From Saccharina japonica (Eukaryota; Sar; Phaeophyceae; Laminariales; Laminariaceae), in NCBI GenBank assembly GCA_008828725.1, contig MEHQ01002123.1, forward strand, positions 270,887 through 334,886: a stretch of 64,000 nt of DNA. The letters are read 5' to 3'. Positions 56,196 to 64,000 of the stretch are shown here, piece by piece (the stretch's first letter is position 1; every line of letters starts with the position of its first letter). The position numbers and the translations under genes were made by a program. The notes under the pieces are model-generated. The model saw nothing but the letters and a program-made list of their open reading frames with translations, was not told the origin of the DNA and ran no database searches.

Positions 56196-56750
56196 GCTTC
56201 TCCCTACATCGACCGCCCTATCTCGTTCACCGCGGTGGAAGCGCCGACGGACGAGGAAGCATTCTGGCCATTCGGCCCCACAGATGAATCAGTCGACACC
56301 AGCGGACTGTTCGGATCTTTCGGCGGCGTCAGCGGGGAAGAGACTGGCGACTCGCTCTTCATGGTCGAGGAAGAACCGGCTCAGCAACTGGGATTCCGAG
56401 CACACTTCGTCGGGGGTTTAACGGCTATGACCCGCGCTCTAGTGGTGGTGGCCATGCTCCACTATCTGTGGCTCTCGTTTGGCAACTCTCTTTATGCCGC
56501 AGTGGTCACGAACACCAATGTACAGCCCGAAGTATTTGGGGGCATCACCAGTACGGAAGACGGATCGGCTCTCGCGACCGGTCCCACCGCGGGACTGCGG
56601 ACTGGCTACAGCAACGTCTCCGCCAATGTGCTTGTGGACAGTGGCGCGTCGGGACACTACTTCGACGACGCCATCATCCCCGGATTGCGAAATAGACTGT
56701 TAAATTACAAGATACTGGATGTGCCGCGAAAAATCTCAACCGCCGGGGGG
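56196..56750 (+). pseudogene. Copia-2 protease
   Basis: The reading runs through an acidic linker and a hydrophobic segment (LVVVAMLHYLWLSFG) to the aspartic protease motif NVLVDSGASGHYFDD (about 56620-56665) and KISTAGGG. A change in the G-run at 56744-56753 shifts the frame ahead of the next domain. Confidence 0.8.
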
Positions 56751-58196
56751 GGGGCAATTGAATTATATTGCGCAAGGAGTGCTCCGGGGCCACGTCATTG
56801 ACGACAAAGGCGTGCGGCGCTTAGTCCAACTTTCGTGTCTGGTTGTACCCGGCCTAGGGCGTAACCTGTTCTCGGTGAAGCAAGCGGCACGTAACGGTGT
56901 CGTGTCTATATTTGATATGAACAACCCAAAGCTGGAGGCCAACAAGCTCACATTTCCACTTCAAGAGTTGGGGCACGATCTGTACTCTTTCACGCTACAT
57001 CTCACCGGCGGCAGCAACGGGCCAGAGCTGGCAATGCAGGCTGCTGCTAACGCCAACCTGTGGCATCGGCGACTAGGACACCTCAATCGCAAGAGCCTAG
57101 GCCTCTTAAACAATGTGACCAACAATGGGGTGAGCTTCGATGGGCCTGTGCCAGACTGCGGCGTGTGCGCCGTGGGCAAGAGTCACCAGCTGGCTCATCC
57201 CCAAGACCGCCGATCACAAGGTCAAACTCTCTTTCCAGCTGGTTTTCGCCGACCTGATGGGACCGTTAACCCCAGAAGCACTCGGGGGCTACAAAAGTAC
57301 GTCACCAAGATCTCCGACGAGCACGCCAAGTGGACGGAGACTTACCTGCTGAAGTCCAAGCACGACGCTCTCAGCTCGTTTCAGGCATTCGTACAATCTG
57401 TGGTGATTCCAAGCGGTTTGCGCGTCGAGCGTTTGAGGGTTGACAAAGGCGGCGAGTTCATCGGCAAGGAGTTCCAGGATTACTGTCTTCAGACGGGGGT
57501 GTCGCTCGAATACGCCAGCACCAACACCCCGCAGCAAATCGGTATGTCCGAGCGCGTTGGAAGAACTCTTGCAGCTATGGTGCGGTGTATGCTTGCCGAC
57601 AGCGGATTGTCAAAGTTTCTCTGGGGAGAATTGATGTTCACGGCGGCGTTTCTGGGCAATAGGGCGCCGCACTCCGCGATCGGCATGCAGTCCCCGTACA
57701 AGATGCTACACGGGACGGAGCCGGATCTACGACTCCTTCGAGTCATCGGTGCCCGGGCCTTCGTGCACATCGAGACGTACTAAAAAAAGCTTGAACTCAA
57801 GGCGGTGGAAGGACGACTGGTGGGTTACAGCAACAACAGCAAGAGCTACCGCGTTTACAATCCTTCCACCCGCCTCATCATGGAGAGCAGGAACGTCATC
57901 TTCATCGAGACGCCTTCGCGCCTACTCCTGCCACCGCCGGAGGAAACTTCGACGCAGACTATTCCGTCCAGCAACGGCATGGACGACCACAACTACATCA
58001 CAGACGACGACTTTCTGCGCGATCTTCGCGATTACACTTCGGTGTTGGAACCTCTTCGCGGTGCTTCTGCTGACCACATCGCCGTGGGCGGGCTCTCAGC
58101 CAATCCGCCGGTGGCCGAACTCTTGGAGAGGATCAGCGAGATCACCAGGAGGGATGTACTGGTCGGAGGAGCTTCAGAACCACCGTAAGAGGGGGC
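56751..58196 (+). pseudogene. Copia-2 pre-integrase and integrase
   Basis: CLVVPGLGRNLFSVKQA and LWHRRLGHLNRKSLG with CGVC make the zinc-binding pre-integrase region (about 56830-57175). The core has FADLMGPL (first Asp, about 57250, in a second frame between two compensating slips), RVDKGGEFIGKEF (second Asp, about 57437) and GMSERVGRTLAAM (Glu, about 57548). A TAA at 57781 interrupts the frame, and the same frame then continues with LVGYSNNSKSYRVYNP, typical of copia integrase C-termini, to TAA at 58186. Confidence 0.85.
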
Positions 58197-59066
58197 TATG
58201 CCCGGGAGAGTGCTGACGGAGGGAAGATCGCAGGAGGGTGTTGTCCAACCGCTGGAGCAGCCGGTGTCGCCCGCAGCAGCCTCCCTGGAAACACCACTGG
58301 CTGGATCACCGCCGCCCCAACAACGGGGGCATTCGCGTCTAGACGTGACACCTGCGGTTACGCGTGCTGGCACTGCAGCACAGTCCTTCGTGAGGCGTAA
58401 CGCCAACAACCGTTAAAATTCGGCCCACCTAGCAGCGATCACCACCGGGCCTGCTCTGTCTGAGCTACGAGGGCTGAGGCTCTACACCAAGGCGACCCTG
58501 CCGGATATCGCGCACGAGACTTACGGAGCAGACTTGGCCGTGGAATACCCCTACGCCGCAACCAATACTTCAAGCTGTTCGGCGGGAGAGAATGCGGAAA
58601 TAATTCCCAACACCTTCAAAGAGGCCATGACTCTACCGGCCAAGGCGCAGTGGAAAGCGGCTTCAGGTAAGGAAGTGGCAAGCCTTAAAAGGAACAACGT
58701 CTACACCCTCTTGCCGGTGACCTCCGTCCCCATGGGACACAAGATTATCGGCAGTAGATAGGTCTACAAGGTCAAGGCTGACAACTCGCACAAGGGACGC
58801 CTTGTTGTACTGGGATGGGGGCAATTGCCTGGCATTGATTGCGGCAGCACGTTCGCTCCCGTTTGCAGACTCCAGAGCAACCGCATCGTGCTAGCGATAG
58901 CGGCGGAGTATAACCTGGAGTGTTGGCAGCTAGACTACAAGACCGCGTTTCTGAACGCCGATGTTACAGAGGAAATGTACGTCAAGATGGCACCCGGATA
59001 CGAGGAATTCGACGAAAACGGAGTCCCGCTGGTAATGACGCTTTTGAAAAGCCTATACGGTCTTGT
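58197..59066 (+). pseudogene. Copia-2 reverse transcriptase, N-terminal part
   Basis: After a serine/proline-rich spacer, copia RVT_2 motifs appear: TFKEAMTLPAKAQWKAA, KGRLVVLGWGQLPGIDCGSTFAPVCRL, CWQLDYKTAFLNADV and MTLLKSLYGL. TAG at 58759-58761 interrupts it. The catalytic YVDD block and RNase H are missing because another element starts at about 59067. Confidence 0.85.
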
Positions 59067-59660
59067 GTGACCAGAGGCTATCCCCCCTCTAGCCCAAGGG
59101 CGGCTGGTCTTTCACCTACCAGGTGTTTAGTAGAAACAGAGGTTGTATTCATCAAGTACGAGTAACTAGTCGTACTCGTACATATATACGACCGGTCGCC
59201 CCGGTAGAGTAGTGGTCAGCTTCAAAGACTACTGTGGCATTGGTACCCAAGTTCAAATCCCAACGTGGTGAAAGGAACCAATTGCTGAGAGCGCCTTCGT
59301 GGCGTGGGTAGGCGGAATCCGACGCAAGTCGACGAGGGAAGGAAGTGCTGAAACCTTCTCGCGATAAACATGCAAGACAAGAACCGTAGTGGGGGAGGAG
59401 GGAGAAGAGCTTACGTTGTGACCCCGGTTCTGAGTTACGACTAGGAAGGAGAGAGAAAGGAATTGCGAAGATAATAAACGGGATGGACAAAAAAAAAAGA
59501 AGATATATCCCCGGGCCCCCCATCAGCATTCATATAGATACGAATGAAAACCCCTTGTATCAAATACCCACCGCACACATAATGATATCTCCAACGGCCC
59601 ATCATCACTAAGCAAGGTCAGTACCACTCTCTCTCTGTCTGGTGCTCTACTGTCTACAAT
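59067..59660. mobile_element. Inverted-repeat element copy, carrying a SINE
   Basis: TGTGTGACCAGAGGCTATC through TTTAGTAGAAACAGAGG matches 15450-15520 joined to 16143 onward. It shows the site before insertion of the 15521-16142 MITE. It continues after the SINE with CATATAGATACGAATG...GTCAGTACCACTCTC (compare 16220-16325). The outer about 40 bp of the 15.4-kb copy's end are absent. Confidence 0.7.
59193..59501 (+). repeat. tRNA-derived SINE with a different head, copy 3
   Basis: The first dozen bases match copies 1 and 2. The tRNA-like part then differs, with A-box-like GTAGAGTAGTGGTCAGC and B-box-like AGTTCAAATCCC. The body from TTGCTGAGAGCGCC to GGGATGGACAAAA is the shared family body. 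ATATAT on both sides may be the target duplication. Confidence 0.8.
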
Positions 59661-60516
59661 GCCCCCAAAAGCAAGTGACTACTCAAAGTAGATATCTCAA
59701 CGAGCTTTGATAAAAAGTAAGCACCAACTATGTAACATCAAATAACGCATTAACGTCGTTTGTGAATGATAAACGACCTTAATCAATGATACCTACGAGC
59801 AGATTCTATAATGCTGGACCCCGCCCCAGTAGCCATAGGTACGAGTGGAAACCCCTGATATCATTAGATCCACCACACATAAGATTAGATCCTTGAACGG
59901 TCCATCACACAAAGAAGGTCAGTAATACTCCCTGGTGCTCTACTGTCCACAGTATCAACATTTTGGGACTGCCTTTGTCGGGGGTTCATGCCGTTCGCCG
60001 CATTCGAGATCGATCTGTCGTTGTTCATTGTTCTGCTGTACAGGTGTTTATTTCTGAAGAGACCGCAACGGAGGATGCGGATGTTTGTGAAGAGTCTGAG
60101 AGTGGTGTACGTACCTGCCGTCGTTCCTTTTTCTGCTGCATTGGCGTCTGTATATGAAGAGCTCTCAACGGATGTGGACTGCTGTTGAATTACGGCCTCG
60201 GTTTTCCTGCATCCTTGACCATTACGTGCATGCGCGGAGCCGCGCAGGAGGGCGTCAGCCCGCCGCGGCGAAGCGCTCTTGTACGTGATAGTACATATAT
60301 ACCCGTGTGCGATAAAAAAAACTCAAGCATAGAACCCTCAGGAGGTAGTGGCAATATTTCAGTGGGTCAAAATGCCACAGTCCAAAGCCTGGGACATCGC
60401 TTTCAATAGTTTTGAAAATCAAAGTCTCGCCCCTGAATATTTAATACATCGCTGAATCATTGGCGCTGGCCCAGTTGCCAATAAAACCAACTAATTTGTC
60501 ACCTAAACTATGCTCA
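59661..60516. other. Intergenic sequence left of dynein
   Basis: 59829-59955 is a diverged second copy of 59538-59660, about 290 bp apart. No gene is recognised. The last part would hold the dynein 3' untranslated region and polyadenylation signal. No perfect AATAAA is obvious on the minus strand just after the stop, although TTATTGGC near 60478 gives a CCAATAA on that strand. Confidence 0.4.
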
Positions 60517-63500
60517 TCATGTATCAGTATTTAGACACAAGGCAACTCCCTGCAAAACACAGTGACTAGGGTGCTCAAACATTTGCAAATCTGCTTCAAA
60601 GACCAATCCAACCCCCATCGCGTTCCTCCGTTCCTGTGTTACATACACTGGGGTCTTGAACGTATTCTGCATCTTAAGCTTCGACGCCTCAATTGGGATA
60701 ACTTGCAAAATGGGGAGCTCTGTCACCAGCACTTTCGGGTCCTGTCGGACCAAGCAAGACTCCTGCATATCCCACGCTGCCCCCTCGAGGTAAAGGCCAG
60801 ATACATAGCACCCTGTCTCCAACCGCTCTACGTCTTTAGCATTTGTGAACTGAGTCACTTGCGTATATAACGTGGACTTGTCAAGTGGCCATTGCTTCAA
60901 GCGACAAGTCGTTTGCACCAAGGCAGTCAAATAGCTCTCAGGGATATGGAGGCCGGACAACCACATGACCACAGGTTCTCCAGCAGCCAACCATTCATCG
61001 TATTGGATATATCTGCCAGAAAAATGCACCATCCAGCTACCTAATGGTTTCTGAGTATTTGGGCACAACTTGCGCCAGGTACCAGGCAAGAACCCGTTGA
61101 AGAGCGAGTCCCCAAGATTATCTAACTCGTCACTCATACCAATCTCTCCCGTAAGCGCTCTTCTCAGATCTTGAAGGGACGAAGCCATTCTCATCACAAG
61201 GCTATTCCAACGTTCCAGCTCCTGGAGTAGTACCACTTGGCACGGAGTCGGAGCCTGGCCTCCACTACGCCCGGACAACTCCCGTTTTACATTCATCAGA
61301 TCGTAACTCCCCACGTCCATGCTCTCGATGGGGACCTTACTTTCGATGTCCTTCGCTATAGAGACGATGTAGTCCTCTCTTGACATACCACCATCTCCAC
61401 CGGCCTTTCGAGGTTGAAGACTGATCAAATCCCTCCACATGTCTTTCGTAGCGTTAGTGTAATATCCAATTTCGGCATTCGGGTGAAGACCAAAAACGGC
61501 GGGGGAGTTCATCAAAGGTAGGGTCTCGATCATGTCTACGTAATTACCAAGACCACCAAGTTCAGGAAGTTCGTAATCAAAACCCGCTCGCGAAAAGAAG
61601 AACTTTTGGCAATCATCGAACAAAAAATCGCCCATGTATTCCTGCAAATACGTTGCCAGTACCCGCCGATCCATGTCATCGGACACCCGACCTCCGTACA
61701 TAGCATCGCCAATGAGGTATTTGAGGGAGCCCCAAGGTAGAAGTTCATCCCCGCTCTCAAACGCTTTTGTTAGGTAAAGGGAAAGAAGCCGTCGACTGAT
61801 CATCAAATCAGACTCGTTGAAGTCATACATGACATTCCAACCGATTTTACCGTACTTTCTTCTCTCCAGCACCACGGCATGCAGAAATGCAAGCACGTAC
61901 AGGCATGGACGGAACGCCCAGTGCGGGCATTCATCAAGAGTGCTCTGATCGATTTTGCTATACGTCGAGCGCATGTTAAGCTTCAGACCGTCGGGCGGCT
62001 CCGTCACAACCTTTAGCGAGCGCTGTAGGATTCCGAGAGGAAACTTGTCTGTTGGCTCCGTGGTGAGCCATAAACGGAAGTCTTTGTGCGGAGACTTCAT
62101 GAGCTGCAGCGTCTTCTCCAGTTTTTTCAACCAAGACGCCAGCAAATGGCAGTTTTGAAGGAGCACCCAGTGTCCCTTCTGGTACCCTTGTTCCATCATC
62201 TGCTCGGCAAGCGGCCCTTGGCCCTGTCCTAACGAGATAAACTTGAACCTCGTCCCGGTGAAGCCACGCTGATCTCCCAAATTCTGAATGTCGGATTGAG
62301 GATCGGCGCCTGGGGACAATACGAAAACCATTGGCATTCCCGGGCTTGACTGCGCTAGAATTCTGGCGTAATCTAGAACAGGCGGTTGCACGTACTTGTC
62401 ACCCATTGTTTCCATCACCATAATCTTTACAGCGTTGTACACGCGGTCGGGTCTGAAGCACCGGGTAACACAGAGCTTTTGGAGCGGACTCAACTTACCG
62501 CCAAAGCCTCCAGGGAACCCAACATCTTCAGGCGCCTCTAGATTCTGCCATTCTCGCCACTCTATCACCTCACTTTCGAAGTGCTCCACCAGGGAGGCAT
62601 ACAAATCGCTCATACTCGCAAGATACAGCAAATCCTTCCATCCCTGGTTACTCAGCCATGGGGCTGGCTTGCTCTTTCCCGGGAGGTCGAGAGAAACGTC
62701 TCCTTTCAAGAAAAAGTCTAGCTCCGTGCGATTGAGGTTGCCATCTCCGTCAAGAATCATGCACGTCATCTGAAACGAAAACATGAGTTTATGACGCTCG
62801 AATATTCCGGTGCAGGTATAGTCGTAGATGTTGCGTGTGACGGCTATTACCATGTTGTTGATCCTGCTGTCAAGCACAACATCCTTCTTCGCGTCGTCGA
62901 GGGCTGCGTTAAACACTCCCAGGAAGGAGTCCAAGCTTATCTCGTACATGCTCATGATGGCCGATAGGCCAGACTCTGCGAAGTACAGGATTGAGCCGCG
63001 CTTGGCGACAGGCTTGTAAACTGAACGTGCTTCACCGATCTCCTCCTTGGTGAACGCGGCCTTCTCCAGCTTGAGTTTAATTTCCTCGGCCTTACTCTTG
63101 GTGTTCTCTAGCGTTTGGATGAGTTCCTCGTTATCCAAGATGTTTCCCTGGCTGCTGCTCAGCTCCTTCAGAAGTGTGTCTTCCAGAGATACGATTAGCT
63201 GTGCATTTTCGCTCATATCTGACACAAGCGCTGCGTAGCTCTCTTCTAGGTCTTGCCTCTCATGAGCCACGACAACGTTGAGGAGTTGGTTGGCCAACCC
63301 ATCCATCGTGACGCCGTAGTTGATTATCATTGTCTTCCCCATCACTTCAGGGCTGTAATGCGGGTTTGCCAATTTTGTGGTGAAAAAAAGACGGAAACCA
63401 TCGTCCCAGTCGACAATCTTGTCGCCAAGTGCAATGGTTTTTGACGCCCCGTCTTGGATGACGTTTTTTTCAAGGACAGGGTCGAGCATGGGATCGAGAT

Positions 63501-64000
63501 CTTCATCGATACTCTCGAAAAGGAAAGGATTTCCAAACTGGATGGCCAGCTCCAAGTGCTTCATGAAATCAGCCTCGTTTAAAGACTTGACTGTGAGGTT
63601 GCTGTCGGCATAGGTGTTCTTGATCCATGAGACGGCCTGTTGCTGAGGATCTATGCACAACGGAAATCTTGAAGCCTTCGTCGTGAGTATTCCGTTCTGC
63701 ACGCTATGCTCGTCAGCGGGTAAGCCATTCGCTACCCACCCTTGGACTGTTGCATCGGTAGTAAGGAGAGCCTCGAGTCGGAAGGGCTGCATCAAGGGCA
63801 CTTTTCGTTCACACAGATCGTTGAACAACCGCTGTTGCAGAAGTTCTGAGCGGTAGTCTGTGGTGAAAGCTCCGAGGTAGGATAGGAAGGACGACGCCAG
63901 AAGGCAATCACCGACGAGGCGTGCACCTTGCTCGTGTAGGTTGCCGATATCCATCGTCCAGCGACTGCGCTCTCCAGCTAATCCCGTGATGAGCTTAGAT
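60517..64000 (-). CDS. Axonemal dynein heavy chain, C-terminal part (DNAH10-like)
   Basis: The frame is open from the right window edge (LITGLAGERSRW precedes the first Met at 63954) to TGA 60517-60519, so the gene is partial at its 5' end. It covers the end of the stalk (GARLVGDCLLASSFLSYLGAFT), AAA5 (SRFPLCIDPQQQA, MIINYGVTMDGL), a coiled-coil buttress (ENTKSKAEEIKLKLEKAAF), AAA6 (GMPMVFVLSPGADPQSD, KGHWVLLQNCHLLASWL, LWLTTEPTDKFPLGILQ) and the C-terminal domain (GCYVSGLYLEGAAWD, TPVYVTQERRNAMGVGLVFEADL, ending QGVALCLNTDT). The RRNAMGVGLVFEADL ending is the pattern of DNAH10/I1 inner-arm chains; the paralogue call is moderately sure. It acts in the flagellar axoneme as an ATP-driven microtubule motor. 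No intron is needed in 3.48 kb. Confidence 0.92.
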   Translation of the reverse strand, partial: SKLITGLAGERSRWTMDIGNLHEQGARLVGDCLLASSFLSYLGAFTTDYRSELLQQRLFNDLCERKVPLMQPFRLEALLTTDATVQGWVANGLPADEHSVQNGILTTKASRFPLCIDPQQQAVSWIKNTYADSNLTVKSLNEADFMKHLELAIQFGNPFLFESIDEDLDPMLDPVLEKNVIQDGASKTIALGDKIVDWDDGFRLFFTTKLANPHYSPEVMGKTMIINYGVTMDGLANQLLNVVVAHERQDLEESYAALVSDMSENAQLIVSLEDTLLKELSSSQGNILDNEELIQTLENTKSKAEEIKLKLEKAAFTKEEIGEARSVYKPVAKRGSILYFAESGLSAIMSMYEISLDSFLGVFNAALDDAKKDVVLDSRINNMVIAVTRNIYDYTCTGIFERHKLMFSFQMTCMILDGDGNLNRTELDFFLKGDVSLDLPGKSKPAPWLSNQGWKDLLYLASMSDLYASLVEHFESEVIEWREWQNLEAPEDVGFPGGFGGKLSPLQKLCVTRCFRPDRVYNAVKIMVMETMGDKYVQPPVLDYARILAQSSPGMPMVFVLSPGADPQSDIQNLGDQRGFTGTRFKFISLGQGQGPLAEQMMEQGYQKGHWVLLQNCHLLASWLKKLEKTLQLMKSPHKDFRLWLTTEPTDKFPLGILQRSLKVVTEPPDGLKLNMRSTYSKIDQSTLDECPHWAFRPCLYVLAFLHAVVLERRKYGKIGWNVMYDFNESDLMISRRLLSLYLTKAFESGDELLPWGSLKYLIGDAMYGGRVSDDMDRRVLATYLQEYMGDFLFDDCQKFFFSRAGFDYELPELGGLGNYVDMIETLPLMNSPAVFGLHPNAEIGYYTNATKDMWRDLISLQPRKAGGDGGMSREDYIVSIAKDIESKVPIESMDVGSYDLMNVKRELSGRSGGQAPTPCQVVLLQELERWNSLVMRMASSLQDLRRALTGEIGMSDELDNLGDSLFNGFLPGTWRKLCPNTQKPLGSWMVHFSGRYIQYDEWLAAGEPVVMWLSGLHIPESYLTALVQTTCRLKQWPLDKSTLYTQVTQFTNAKDVERLETGCYVSGLYLEGAAWDMQESCLVRQDPKVLVTELPILQVIPIEASKLKMQNTFKTPVYVTQERRNAMGVGLVFEADLQMFEHPSHCVLQGVALCLNTDT

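Larger units (their letters stand above)
52652..59066 (+). mobile_element. Copia-2: truncated Ty1/copia retrotransposon
   Basis: The domain order gag - protease - integrase - reverse transcriptase is diagnostic of Ty1/copia. Gag is split by 2.5 kb of other sequence (53291-55827). Reverse transcriptase stops at SLYGL, where an inverted-repeat element begins. No LTRs were identified. Confidence 0.85.

Overview
This window is a transposon-dominated stretch of a eukaryotic nuclear genome with one recognisable host gene, the 3' part of an axonemal dynein heavy chain, at the right edge. The mixture points to a flagellate-bearing stramenopile, most likely a brown alga: axonemal dynein, Ty3/gypsy, Ty1/copia, tyrosine-recombinase (DIRS/PAT-like) and Helitron remnants, tRNA-derived SINEs, and many GTAC-rich and CAG/TAG microsatellites. 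That assignment is inference; no rRNA or organelle marker is present. A 512-bp run of N and scattered single Ns show it is a draft assembly.

Layout. 0.7-7.4 kb: Gypsy-A1, a broken Ty3/gypsy copy on the + strand, carrying a 705-bp TA-flanked MITE-like element and a tandem pair of DIRS terminal repeats. 7.96-14.99 kb: DIRS-1, a nearly intact tyrosine-recombinase retrotransposon on the - strand. 15.4-16.9 kb: an inverted-repeat element with a second MITE inside it. 17.0-21.8 kb: Gypsy-B, a different and decayed Ty3/gypsy element, interrupted by a SINE and ending in a pyrimidine-rich repeat field. 23-28.5 kb: inverted-repeat family copies, a GTACTCGGAGTAC array and a long TAG microsatellite. 28.5-47.0 kb: a nested stack in which Copia-1 (gag only) was split by Gypsy-A2 (- strand, 29488-44504, 4-bp target duplication AGAG), whose 3' LTR was in turn split by DIRS-2. 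47.9-48.3 kb: a Helitron-like fragment. 52.6-59.07 kb: Copia-2, with gag, protease, integrase and the start of reverse transcriptase, cut off by another inverted-repeat element that carries a SINE. 60.5-64.0 kb: dynein on the - strand.

Two things stand out. First, both Gypsy-A copies carry, between RNase H and integrase, a stretch whose ordered motifs look like a cytosine-C5 DNA methyltransferase (motifs I, IV, VI, VIII and X). The same polyproteins end in what look like chromatin-reader modules. Second, the DIRS elements have gag, RT-RNase H and recombinase in a single reading frame, separated by two in-frame UGA codons that are conserved in both copies. The recombinase part has no AUG ahead of its N-terminal domain, so stop-codon readthrough or another recoding event is suggested.

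Nearly all transposon genes here are broken by nonsense or frameshift changes. The exceptions are DIRS-1 gag and recombinase, which are open, and DIRS-1 RT-RNase H, which has one nonsense codon.
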